From the NCBI GenBank assembly GCA_004764695.1, contig SMSO01000025.1:5200362-5264361 (forward strand): a stretch of 64,000 nt of DNA. Direction: 5' to 3'. Below the pieces are notes generated by a model, which was given only the letters and a program-made list of their open reading frames with translations, had not been told where the DNA came from and ran no database searches. This DNA comes from Schizochytrium sp. TIO01. Lineage: Eukaryota; Sar; Bigyra; Thraustochytrida; Thraustochytriidae. The translations under genes were made by a program, and so were the position numbers. Shown here one piece after another: positions 44,653 through 55,557 of the stretch (position 1 is its first letter; each line of letters begins with the position of its first letter).

Positions 44653-45936
44653 ATGTCACAAGCAGTTGGTATATTTTGGGGTGCTAAACCACTCGCGGCG
44701 GATGCAGGCGAGCCAAAAGTGCAATCGCAAAAACAAACCAGTGGAGTGGAAGCGAGGCGAGCAAGCTTTAATAAGTTGAGCCCGCCTGAACAAGCCCTCT
44801 TTACAGCATCAGATACACTCGCAGAAGTCTTGGAGAGAGTTGTAAAGAGAATTAAAGCTGAAATTGAGGTTGTCCAGAAACGACCCAAAGCTCCATTCGA
44901 CCCACGATATCATGCAGCGCCGGGAAAGCGCTACTATCCAGAGAGCGTTCACCAAGAGCATCGGGACTATTTTGTTCAAGAGCGGGAACGCGAAGCTCTC
45001 CAAATTCGCCAGAAGCGCTCACAAATCTCAGATTATGATGCGGCACCCCTTGAGATTGGAAAATTTGCAAATCCAAAATTGAAAGAACGACCATGGCTCT
45101 CTGTTTTGAGTAAAAATGAAGAGGAACATGTTCGTATGAAGTTTCAGACACGCATGTACGAAAAGGGAAGACCATTTCGTAAAGCTGCCAATACAAAACT
45201 CCAGTGGGTCTCTAACAGTAAGCGTCAAGCTGATCACCGCCTCAAAAGACTCGAACATCTTCTTTACATAGTGCAAGAGGAACAACAAAAGGATTTGCAA
45301 CGGGATTTGAGGCTATTTGATACATGTGATGCCAGGCAACGCCGCAAGCTGGGTTGGGAAATTGCAAGGGATCGTACGGAAGCTGCAGATATGGTAATGC
45401 GCCTTTTGGATGACTATCGTCTTATCTCAGCTACTGAGATGGGAGACTACCTCTTGGCTGGAAATGAGTTTTTTGAACGTCAGCTACAGGTCCCATTAGA
45501 GCCAATAAGACGTGTATCAACAGCACCCGCCAATATATCTCGTAGGAGCCGATCCCCAAGTAGAAAATCGGCAAAGCCCCATTTCCTTCATAATTCTAAG
45601 GCCTTGGCCTCCAAAGGTGACGAAGTACCAATTAAAGAAGGAAATATCTCAACACTTACATATCCCCGAAGCGCTTCAACGCCGCTATGGTCACAAGCTG
45701 ATGCTCGAGAGGCTCTTCTTCGACGCAAAGCTGAGAGTGAAGCAGCCATGCAAGCTGTTCACTTGCAAAGTCTGTCTGTACGTGCAGCTACTGCACAGAC
45801 TGGCATTACTTCAACTACTTTACTTGAGCAGATTACAGACGCAACATCAGTCTCTGGTTTACGTCCGATGACAACAAGCTCCTCGCGCAGAGGTTCAAGA
45901 ACATCTTCGTGCCGTGCACGCCGCAAGCGTCACTAG
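44653..45936 (+). CDS. Unknown basic protein, 427 aa
   Basis: Single exon, ATG at 44653 with A at -3. I recognise no domain. The centre (100–280) is highly charged and probably helical or coiled-coil (QEREREALQIRQKR, HRLKRLEHLLYIVQEEQQKDLQRDL). The C-terminal 130 residues are Ser/Arg-rich with RRSRSPSRKS near 303 and a terminal RRKRH, likely disordered and possibly nuclear-targeted. A conserved-looking block PGKRYYPESVHQEHRDYF lies near 90–107. Composition and length argue for a real gene. It converges with EFL1, with 226 bp between stops. Confidence 0.78.
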   Translation: MSQAVGIFWGAKPLAADAGEPKVQSQKQTSGVEARRASFNKLSPPEQALFTASDTLAEVLERVVKRIKAEIEVVQKRPKAPFDPRYHAAPGKRYYPESVHQEHRDYFVQEREREALQIRQKRSQISDYDAAPLEIGKFANPKLKERPWLSVLSKNEEEHVRMKFQTRMYEKGRPFRKAANTKLQWVSNSKRQADHRLKRLEHLLYIVQEEQQKDLQRDLRLFDTCDARQRRKLGWEIARDRTEAADMVMRLLDDYRLISATEMGDYLLAGNEFFERQLQVPLEPIRRVSTAPANISRRSRSPSRKSAKPHFLHNSKALASKGDEVPIKEGNISTLTYPRSASTPLWSQADAREALLRRKAESEAAMQAVHLQSLSVRAATAQTGITSTTLLEQITDATSVSGLRPMTTSSSRRGSRTSSCRARRKRH

Positions 45937-46162
45937 AAAACTAGGGATGTTTTTGAATATTATTCTAAGCGTAAACAGTGAGTAGATGTCCTCCATACCA
46001 ATGTTATGAAACAAGAGAATGGGTACTAACGCAAGCAGCCCATACAAAAAAAATAAGAATGTAAAAATATTGTTTTATTTGTCTGTTTGAAAGATTTTGG
46101 TGGTTGTCCACTTTCGATCTGGCTTGCTCTAACGACTGGAAAAAGTTTGCAAGAAGAAACCT

Positions 46163-49100
46163 TTACTTTTTCTTAGCCAAAGTTCGCTGCTTCTCTGCAG
46201 CAACGACAACCTTTTCCGATGTTGAGAGACCCTTTCGTTTACGAATTTCCTGAATGTACTTGTAAGCCCGATTGTGTGCTTGATATGACTCTTCGTATCC
46301 GCGCTCACCAAACTCTTCCAGTTCATCCTCTGTTGTGGCTCTGAAGAAAGGGTTATCAGGGATGATTTGCCAATGGCTGAACAAGAGCTGCGGGGTCGAA
46401 GCAGCGCCCGAAGTTTGCCGACGCAAGTCATCACCTAGGCGGAAGCTCTCTACAATAGGAACAAGAGCTTCGATCGTAAAGATAGATGTACCTTCCCACA
46501 TGTCTTCGCTTACAATCTTGGCGCGCCTCGAAGAAAGCACACCGTACATGCGTCCAAGCTGATCACCTGCTTGCATTTCCACATGACACTGCAACATACA
46601 CTTGAAAAAGCCTTCCACAAGACGAACCTCGCAACCTGTTTCAACACCGTGCTTATGTTGTTCTGCGTGTACCATTACACTGCGTCGAATTGCATCACGA
46701 ACACCTGACATCACTTGACCTTGGATAGCCATATTCTTCTTTAGTGCAGCATGCTCTTCAGCAGTATCATCCTTCAAGGTTACCTGCTCAATGACAACGC
46801 AAGTACCCCACAGAGGCTCTTCACAGACAGGGCCTGCCCGACACGCAAGTTGAAAACCAGCAATCACTCCACCAGCAACCTCTTCAAGGAGTTTGCTAGG
46901 GGCTTCGTCGCCTTCTTCCACTTCCTCCTCTTCGTTTTCTCCATCGCCCTCAGCAATGGCATCCTGAGCTCCAGGCTTGGACAGCAACCGGTGAAGACGA
47001 TGCGAAGACAGAGGTTGGCCTGCTTCAATACCATTTAACAACACATTAGGGCCAACACCACGGGGTCCCAGCGACCAAAGGCGCTGCATATTCCAATCCT
47101 CTCCGGCTTCACCAAACGCCTCTTCAAGCTTTTCATAGATGCGTCGGCGACGTTCTTCCATACGACGCTCGCGTTCGATCTCAGCAGCAGATCTGTTCGT
47201 AGCTTTACGAGATGAGCGGCGCTGGTTGGCCATGGAAGATCGGCGTGAGGTCGAAGACCTTGATGCTGAGGTTTTCAGATTGCCATCATCTTCCACGTCA
47301 TCTTCATCATCGTCATCGTCGCCGTCGTGTTCATTCTCAAAGAGCTCGATAAGGTCGTCGCGCACTTCTTCGAGGACCTTGCGAATAGGTTTTGGCAAAG
47401 GGATCAAACGCAAAGTGGTCACAACCGCATTTCCAGGTGTACAGGCAAGTACACGACCACCAGGCAGCACACGCTTGGCAAAAGGAGTGGGTCGCGATAA
47501 CTTCAACTTGATCTCGTTTGGATCAACACTATCAGCACCGCCATCCTGGTCAGTTTGACCCATAGATTCTCCAGATAGAGCAGCACTGTAAGCTTGCATA
47601 TCAGCTGTATACTTGGCCTCCTCCTCACGCAAATCAAAAGGAGAGAAGCCTTGATTTTCAGGCGAGGGTGGTGAGCTCTCAGCAGCAGTCACTACAGTCT
47701 CACGGAAAATGGCAATAGGCTTTGAAACCTTGAGCTCAATCCGGGCAAAGCGATCCTGTAAATCCTTAACACAACGCTCGAGATGGAGCTCGCCAATACA
47801 ACCCAGAATGTGCTCACCATTTGGTTGAATCCGAACCTCCGCCACGGCATCAGCACGATTTAGCAGCTTCAGACCATGGGTCAGCTTTGGCCATTCGAGA
47901 GGGTTGTTCGGCTCCAGCGACACTCGAAGCACAGGAGCACTTTGGGATGGCATTTTGGTAAGCGAGCAACATTTAACAGAGTCGGTCACCGTGGCTGTCT
48001 TGAGTACGTCTCGGTCCAAACCCGCCAGAGCAAGGATATTACCAGCAGGTACGGCATCTAATGGGACTAGTTCTGTGTTCATCATGAGCAATGGGATAAC
48101 ACCGCTGGGAACTAGGGCATGATGGCGTTCTGGTTGCCCAGGCACATATTTAGGCCCAAGTACATGAACAGGCACACCTGGACGAACAGTTCCGGAGAAA
48201 ACACGGGCAAATGCAAAGAACAGTTCTGATTCCTGAGCCTCACCATCAGCATCAGCATTGTGCTCGAATCCTTCAATGGGTACCTCATCGCCGTCATGCG
48301 AGCCTTGAGTGGCAAGCTGTTTCTTGCGTAGGTTCTCGAGAAGTGCGGCAGTTTGAGGAGTCACTTCACGGCGTTCTACTGCAAAAATCTTGGAAACAAA
48401 CACTACAAGAGGACCATTGGGATCGCAATCTTTGATTGAGGTTTCGGTTTTTGCCAAAGCTTCTGCCATTTCAGCAGACTCTGTGGGAACATGCGGCCAA
48501 AGAATTTCTGCTCGCCGTTGTTGCGCACGGATTGGATCAGGGACGCATCGGACTACCATAGAAAGAACTGCACGAGTAACAGGTAACCAAGTGTGCATTG
48601 TGGTGCGTAGTGCTGCACGACCACCCTTCGCCAAATCTCGTTTATTAATCTTATCAAGAATACCGAGACGGGTAACCATCTTTTCTAGCTTCTTGGGCTT
48701 AGAGTCAATCACCGTTGCGCCATACACTTGCCAGATCGCATCGAGTACAAATGAGGCAAACATGGGAGGGTGCTGCCGGGATGCCTCACCAGTTGTCACA
48801 CTAGCGCTTGTACTCTTGTTTTCAATGATTTTACCTTGCTTTGCACTGTACCAAAAGTTACCCCAAAGCGATCGAAGAACCTTACGACGGTTCGCGATAC
48901 CAAGCGCCTGAGAGACCATGGGCACAAAGTCGATGGTGCGAAATGCCCAGCTATCCGCAGCAGAACAAAACACAACATTGCCCTTTTCAGGAGCAAAAAG
49001 GAAAGCGTTTTCTTCATCTTCGTCATATTCCAGAGCCCAAGCTTGAGTGTCAATTTTTTCATCCCCCAATTCATCTACTCCACGGGCTTCGCCGCCTAGA

Positions 49101-50104
49101 GCAGCTCCTGAAGCCTCGTCCTTTTCGTCCTCACGAGCCATGATGCTAGCATTCATGAAACCCATTTGAATTGCATTGACGCGCTCGACAATTTTGAGCA
49201 GGTGCTCATAGGCCTCAATCGGGTCAAGCTGGCGTTCGATAATTAAACGATCAATCTTGTTCAGGACAAGACAAGGACGGAGGCGCTCTTCCCACGCCTG
49301 GCGTAGGACTGCATGTGTTTGGATTGCCACACCCTCAATAACATCGACCACAACAAGTGCGCCATCACACAGACGCACAGCGGTAGACACATCCGAAGAA
49401 AAGTCTACATGGCCAGGGGAATCAATGAGATTAACCAGGTAGTTCTTGTTGAGACGCTCGTGTTTGTAGAGAAGTGAAATTGCACTAGATTTCATAGTAA
49501 TTCCACGTTCCTGCTCATCTTGACGACTATCCATATAGCGTACAGTACCAGCGAGGCGTTCTGAGATAATTCCGTTGCTACTTACCAAGCAGTCTGACAG
49601 AGTCGTCTATTAACCATCCAGACAAATATCACCAGATAAACATACGAGGTTCCACAGCTCTCTGTCAGCGATCCGCATCAATTAACATTTTTACTTTCGC
49701 TCTGGCTCAATTCCATCAAATATCCTAATTCTCGCATCTCTTGATTAGAAAGATGAGACTAAGGCCACCCGTCACTTACCTTTCCATGGTCCACATGAGC
49801 CAGAATACAGATGTTGCGAACCTGTGTAAGAGCCGAGATTTAAAGGAAACGCATAATATGAGAGCGTCAAGCATTCGCCGGCCTTGTCAGTATTCCTGCT
49901 CCAAGAATCGAATAGAGAGTTTTCCTTCGGCAGTCTCCTTGACCTTCACCAGGACCACTCTTCAGGCCATTGCAAGAGACTCTCCACCTCCAATCGAATG
50001 GACAGCTATGGCCTGTATAATTGGGAGCTTTAACGCCATAATCCTACCTGGGACGCATTGTTCTGGAGTTCCGCGAGCTCGGCGGGCCGTACGCTGGGCG
50101 GCAT
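46163..50104 (-). CDS. EFL1: Elongation factor-like GTPase 1 (60S ribosome assembly), three exons
   Basis: Exons are 50048–50104 (57 bp), 49780–49821 (42 bp) and 46163–49606 (3444 bp), giving about 1180 residues, against about 1120 in human and 1110 in yeast. Introns of 226 bp (GTAGGAT…ACAG) and 173 bp (GTAAGTG…ATAG) are in phase 0. The G1 motif AHVDHGKT (27–34) is split between exons 2 and 3; RGIT, DSPGHVD and NKID follow. EF-G-type domains continue, with LEPNNPLEWPKLTHGL and IGELHLERCV, and a late acidic insert (EHDGDDDDDEDDVEDDG). EFL1 (yeast Ria1) works with SBDS to release Tif6/eIF6 from late cytoplasmic 60S subunits. It shares a divergent 431-bp region with the OTU gene. A GTAAGT just inside exon 3 (TTG-GTA-AGT) could be a cryptic donor but codes for conserved residues. 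Confidence 0.97.
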
Positions 50105-50535
50105 CTTCTGAACCTCAGTCTCGTGGAGCGTATCTGGAGCGAAGCACTCGCCCAAAACCCAACAAGTGAGGGAGACGGCCTAAGTAGCATAAATTCTTTC
50201 CAACAAAATTAATTCGTTTGATTTAATCAACTGAAATCTGTGATATAAGATTCAGCTGAAGGTTTTAGACGAAAAATATTTTGTTCGATTTTACCCAACG
50301 GATTCATCTCTGTCTAACCCCAAGGGTCAGCGAAGAATACGCTTTTGAGCTCAGCAGACCTTGAACCTTGGTGCGGAACTGTACAAAGACCGACTCTGAA
50401 TAGCGTTGGAGTGTCTGGCCCCAGGCCGTTCTCTGGTGCTTTTTTCAAGCAGTTGAGTAGACACCAAGTTTGGAGGTCACGCGGGTCTTGGTTGTTTGGG
50501 CTTCATTTTTTGGGCTAGTTATAGCATATTGCGTC
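50105..50535. promoter_or_regulatory. Divergent intergenic region shared by EFL1 (-) and OTU gene (+)
   Basis: 431 bp between the two ATG codons, so both promoters and 5' UTRs must lie here or overlap the genes. No TATA box or known motif is clear; an AT-rich core is at 50,190–50,290. Confidence 0.5.
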
Positions 50536-52065
50536 ATGGGCAACAGCCAGTCTGAGTCTCGGGTCGCAACGCCAAAGGATGCCTCTCCTGGAGATCGGCG
50601 GAGCATTGCGCTGCTAAGATCATCTTCGGCACTCCTTCAGGAGCTTGTGGAGGAAATTGGCGTTCCGGATGAGACTGCGGTGGAGATCATTCACGAATGC
50701 AACGGTGATGAACTTGGAATTTTGAGGGCTGTCGCAAAGCATATCAATGACAAAGATCCAAACTCCCATCTCAGTGGCCAAGCTCGCTCGAGCAAGCTTG
50801 CAGACAAGTTCAGACGATCTGTCCACGCGAAAGAGATTGAGAGCTTGCGATCCTTAGGGTTTTCTGACGTTAATACACTGCGAGCACTTCGTGAGAATGG
50901 TTATCGTGAGGCTGATGCTATAAAGATGCTGCTTAAGGAGTATCATCGTCAGAGCCTTGCTAACCACCCAACGGCATCATTTCATGAACGTATGTGGTCT
51001 AGGGAGAACTCAAAGGAGTCTAAAGGATCTGGGGCACTTACAATCGGCGACGAGGCGCCACCAACACCGAATTCCACATCAGCTCGGTCGCCACATACTT
51101 CAAGCACAAATATTAGTACTGGCGCTGCAGAAGACCTCAAAACACCTTTCGCAAGCGAATTTCCTGTTGCGAAGGTCACGGAAGCCTGTGAAGTCTCGGG
51201 ATTGAATATTGTGCAGGCCGATCCAATCTTCGTAGAAAGGAAGAACCATGATAAGGCAATGCTACAAGCTTTCCAAGGGCACTCAAGCATAAAGTGGAAT
51301 CCAGCCCTTGTCAGAGCTATGGTTGCGATGAAGCGCAAGGCGGATGATGCTAAGGCATCGGTTCGTAAGCGCGACGGTCCACCGGATTCGACAATAAATG
51401 TTCGCCGAGGCACGAGCCAAACCAACTTACTTAAAGAACGTCTTACTAATTTTGGGATGAGCGAGGTGGTCGTCAGTGGTGATGGCAATTGCCAGTTCCG
51501 GGCGATTAGCAAAGAATTATTTAATACCCAAGATCACCACCTCTGGGTTAGATTCAAGGCCGTGGAGCACATGCGCAACCACCGTGATGAGTTTGAGATC
51601 TTCTTTGGAAGCCCAGAAGAGTTTGAGGCTTACGTCGCAAAAATGTCGTTGCCTCGTGAATGGGGTGACGAACTCACCTTAAAGGCAACTGCAGATGCTC
51701 TTGATATAGTAGTGCATGTTCTTACCTCAACAGAAGGGTTTGGTGGATACTACCTAGAGTACTCTCCGTCAAATAAAGGGTCCCCTCATGGGGTTTTACG
51801 ACATGTGTTTTTGACTTATCTTTCTCCAATGCATTACAATGTGATGACTTTACGCGACGACGAAAGGCGTAAACGACTTTCGGACCGTGCCCGTGATCTC
51901 CTCGCTCGCGCAGACTCCAAGGCTCTTCTCCTACAAGTTCCCTCTATTGATGCTTCTGCAATGCCATCAGATATTGCTTCTATATCATCTTCGTCTTCGT
52001 CCCCATCCTCCTCCTCTTCCTCGAGATCAGTCGGTTCAGATCCTCAAACTCCAGATACTCTCTGA
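50536..52065 (+). CDS. OTU-family deubiquitinase with UBA-like domains, predicted N-myristoylated (509 aa)
   Basis: The first in-frame ATG is 50536; the frame extends 66 bp upstream but only from a TTG. The resulting N-terminus MGNSQSES has Gly2 and Ser6, a good N-myristoylation signal. Two UBA-like helical segments lie at about 33–70 (LLQELVEEIG…CNGDELGILRAV) and 96–136 (HAKEIESLRSLGF…YREADAIKML). A Ser/Pro-rich linker (160–200) follows. The OTU domain (about 300–440) has GDGNCQFRAI with D316 and catalytic C319, and H433 in SPMHYNVM. The C-terminus ends in a Ser run. OTU enzymes cleave ubiquitin chains; UBA-like domains would bind them, and the lipid would hold it at a membrane. Chain preference is unknown. 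All catalytic residues are present. Confidence 0.92.
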   Translation: MGNSQSESRVATPKDASPGDRRSIALLRSSSALLQELVEEIGVPDETAVEIIHECNGDELGILRAVAKHINDKDPNSHLSGQARSSKLADKFRRSVHAKEIESLRSLGFSDVNTLRALRENGYREADAIKMLLKEYHRQSLANHPTASFHERMWSRENSKESKGSGALTIGDEAPPTPNSTSARSPHTSSTNISTGAAEDLKTPFASEFPVAKVTEACEVSGLNIVQADPIFVERKNHDKAMLQAFQGHSSIKWNPALVRAMVAMKRKADDAKASVRKRDGPPDSTINVRRGTSQTNLLKERLTNFGMSEVVVSGDGNCQFRAISKELFNTQDHHLWVRFKAVEHMRNHRDEFEIFFGSPEEFEAYVAKMSLPREWGDELTLKATADALDIVVHVLTSTEGFGGYYLEYSPSNKGSPHGVLRHVFLTYLSPMHYNVMTLRDDERRKRLSDRARDLLARADSKALLLQVPSIDASAMPSDIASISSSSSSPSSSSSSRSVGSDPQTPDTL

Positions 52066-52764
52066 GCCCTACCATTGATCCCATCTGCTTTGTGGAAAAA
52101 AACACTGATATTAAGATTTCCCAATGTAATGTAAAGTATAAGTGGGTTGTGATACACAAAAGAAGCTTAAACGATTGTTTTGATTTAGACTCACTCAGGC
52201 CGAGGATATTACCTGATGCTAGGGTTTGATATTTTTGAAACAGATCATTTGCTCACTTTAAAACTCAACGTAGTTCTGTGGTTAGAGATGCAATTGATGA
52301 TATGATGTTTACACAGACTCGTCTCTTTCTTCATACCTATACCTCACCGAAGTTGAGGGTTGTAGACAGGTGTGACGCATGGTCATTCGTCTATGGCTAA
52401 GTATAACCCCCCATATAGATCACTTTTCCACATGTAAAACCCTTAAGGCAGTTCTTTCCTGTGAACACTAGTTCTGTAAAACATTCTCCATTTGTGTCCT
52501 AACAATTATAGCAGCATGCATCTTATCCTCCAAGCTTCGCAACTTAAGCTGTGTTCTTAAAGATAACTCTGGGAACAGTTCTCTGCCTTTCGTAGGGCGC
52601 TTATCATCGTCTTTCACAAACCTCGCAGACTCTTCGATACTCGTTCATTTCATAATTGATCCCTTTGTTACATTGGGCTAGTCCCATATAGTAGAGTCCT
52701 ACTGATGATCAATTGCTTTGGAAGGCTAGGTAAGAGGAACTCATAGGGCTCTGTAGGCGTGGAG
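52066..52764. other. Intergenic spacer
   Basis: 699-bp AT-rich spacer between two co-directional genes. No gene or repeat recognised. Confidence 0.5.
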
Positions 52765-55413
52765 ATGGTAATGTTCTTGGTCGTTTGGCCCTATTTCTGC
52801 TGTGGACAATTGCAAGAGCGATCATCCTGCATAGGCAAACCCTGGAGCTGGACGCGGCGGTCCGTCTCGGCTAGGCTGCGAGGCTTCGGTAGTGTCGCCG
52901 CTACAGCAGTGACGATGAATGTGGTCTTTGCAGCGCCCCGGGACGCACCGCAGACACCCATTTGGTATCGACGTGAGCTCTCTCTGGTGCGCAAGGTCTG
53001 TGAAAATCATGGTGTGGCGTTTTCCGCGCAAGCAGCAACAAGCAGAAGCGTGTCCTCACTTGTCGCTGGTACTCAAAGCAAAGGCGGAATTGTTCATTTC
53101 ATTGGGAGCGGTATATCTGGTGAAAGACTTGTACTAGAAACCGAGCGCGGCAAGGCACACGAGTTCGACCCTGAAACGCTTCGTGGTGCTGCGAGAGGCT
53201 TGGGCCCACCACCGCTGGTTTTTGTCAGCGCCCAGGGCATGGATTTTGCGCAGGATGCAGCAGCTGCCTTCATCAGGACTGGAATTCCGGTAGTTGTATG
53301 CCTCCGAAACCTGAACTTGGACTTCATAGAGACTTTTTATGAAGTGCTGTTTGCACAAGAGGGGGAAACTCCCAAAGTAAAGGTTATAGAGGTCGTAGCT
53401 GAAACTTGCAAGACGCTTGATGTGCCAATGGAAGTGGCAGAGATTATGGTGGCAGAAAATGGGGATGTACAAGAGGTGGAAATTGACTTGGAGCAAATAT
53501 TTTCGCAGAGAAATCACTTCAGGAGGTCTTCAAGTGTGCAGCCGCTGCCGACGGTGATGAACGCCCCTGGTAGCTTCTACGGACGCAGACAAGCCGTGAA
53601 TGAATTATGTAATGCATTATTAGACGCTCACAAAAACATGTTGCTCATTACAGGTTCACCGGGAACAGGAAAATCGGCACTGGCATCACATGTAGTGCAG
53701 TTTGCACTTGAAAGACGCCTCATGCGAGCTGTTTTCCACGTAGATTGCAAGCCACTTGACAGAAGGATACACCATCGCGCTCCGAGCTATGAGCAAGCTC
53801 GATTGCGCTGGACAATTGACATTGCAAATGCAATTGTTCGTGAGTTTGCTGAAAGGACAGGTCAAATCATGCCGCATAATCTGCTAAATGGGAACTTTAT
53901 TACAAGTGAAAACGATGAACGTCTTCAAATTTTGCGAAATAAGCGCAAAGAAGAGATCCTTTCGCAACTTCGGGCTGCTTTGTTAGACTTATTTTCGCTC
54001 GTTAACACACCAAATCGCGAAACAGTGCTCGTACTAGAGAACTGCGAGTCTGTGAGTGCTTGCAACTCTGTATTTATCGAATTTCTACACGAACTACTCA
54101 AATATCTGGACATTAAAATCGTATGTGTGTCGCGTTTTGCGTCACCCATTCTTGGATCTGGATTGCTTCCAGAGAGCATCACTCATGTTGTTCTCGAGGG
54201 AATGGATACATATGCCGCAACGCGATTGCTACAGCACGAGGCTGCACATCGATCGCTACAGCGAGATATAAGAAATGAAACTCTGGTGAAAACTGTTGAA
54301 CGAATGCAGAATGCACAAGTTTGCACGCCGCGTATGCTGCTTGAAGTGGCCCAACATGGCGTATCAAACTGCACGCGCACATACTTAGAAAATCTCTGTC
54401 TTAATGAGCAGGCAATGGTTTTCCAAAACTTTCGTGATATGTTGCGTATTCTTCTCCGCGATGAAGATGCCGATGCGGGGGTGATGTTTTGGCAAAGCTC
54501 GTGCAATTGGATTGGCACGCGCGCTGTAAACCCAGCTCGTACTACATGGACACGGTTTTCTGAAAAATTACGGGCACACTTTGTTGAAAAGGTTGGAGGA
54601 ACACGGCCTCTTAGTGAAGCATCAGCGGAGACCATTGCTGTTAGTTTAGATCGCATCAGCCCAAAGCTCCCTGATGGTCTTAACAACTTTGTGTCTATGT
54701 CACGCTTTGTAAAAGCGTTTTGGCCTTGGTATATATATGCTTTGCGAACCGTACAATTACATAAGAACCTATGGGCGCTCAGGGTAGGCAGTGCTCGCCT
54801 CCCTGTACTCTGGCTTTGTTCTCGTGAAGAATCTGAAAAGCGCCTGCGTCATGCTCCATCAGGTACTTTCATGCTTCGCTTGAGCGAGACTTACCCAGGT
54901 GCTATTGTGGCATCTCTTGTCGGGGATGTAGGTGGATATGGCGGTGGTTTGGGCAATGGCCACTGCTCTTCCATCTCAAGAAGTCCAAGGGATGGGCAAG
55001 GAGCAGGTCCATTTGTACACCCGAATGCTGGTACTCACGGGACACTTTTACTGCCGCCATATCAGCATGGACGGAAACCTCAGTATTATGTTATACAGTG
55101 CCGTAGTGACGGAACTTGCACCTTGGGAAATAGGAGATTTGCTTCATTGAAGCAAGCCATTTTGCAATTAGAAGCATTCAAGAGTGTATATGCGGGTACC
55201 CGTTCATCACCAGGCTCCGTCGCCATACAACAGCAGACACCAACCTCCCCACACCATTTGCAAACAGCTCGGACCTCTCTGACACCACCTGACCCCAAAA
55301 GCATCAGAAATTCACCGATGCGCCATGACCAAACAGGTACCGGTTGCACCATGACTTCAATGCTGCCCCCTGTTGCCCCTACACCATACCCTGAGCGCCC
55401 TGCACGCCAACAT

Positions 55414-55458
<45 letters not shown>

Positions 55459-55557
55459 CAACAACAAGGCCAGCCTCACCACCACCACCACCACCACCAC
55501 CACCACCATCACAACTACGAAGTAGTTCCTAAAAAATTAATTTTCTACAACACTTAA
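52765..55557 (+). CDS. CHAT-like – STAND NTPase – STAT-type linker–SH2 protein (930 aa)
   Basis: The first ATG is 52765; Met51 (52915), just before the first domain, is an equally plausible start. Residues 62–200 resemble a CHAT (caspase-like) domain: IVHFIGSG, LVFVSAQG, then AAFIRTGIPVVVCLRN and a FYEVLF helix. Both catalytic positions are replaced (HG to SG at 115; Cys to Gln157). A STAND-type NTPase follows: FYGRRQAVNEL, Walker A GSPGTGKS (297–304), Walker B VLVLEN (421–426) and CVSRF. Residues 640–680 (SMSRFVKAFWPWY…HKNLW) resemble the STAT linker, and 680–805 are an SH2 domain: GTFMLRLSE with Arg705 in the phosphotyrosine site, a Gly-rich insert (722–765), YYVIQCRSDG and FASLKQAI. A disordered tail carries Q17 and H12 runs. 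STAND proteins act as NTP-gated oligomerising switches. Phosphotyrosine control is inferred. Confidence 0.85.
55416..55512 (+). repeat. In-frame polyglutamine and polyhistidine codon repeats
   Basis: CAG codons, then CAA codons, encode 17 Gln; after GQP, CAC codons with one CAT encode 12 His. Both lie in the tail of the SH2 protein. Confidence 0.95.

Noticed and set aside
50470-50535. Hydrophobic 22-residue extension of the OTU protein
   Set aside because: It starts with TTG. The first ATG (50536) gives a myristoylation signal instead of a membrane segment.
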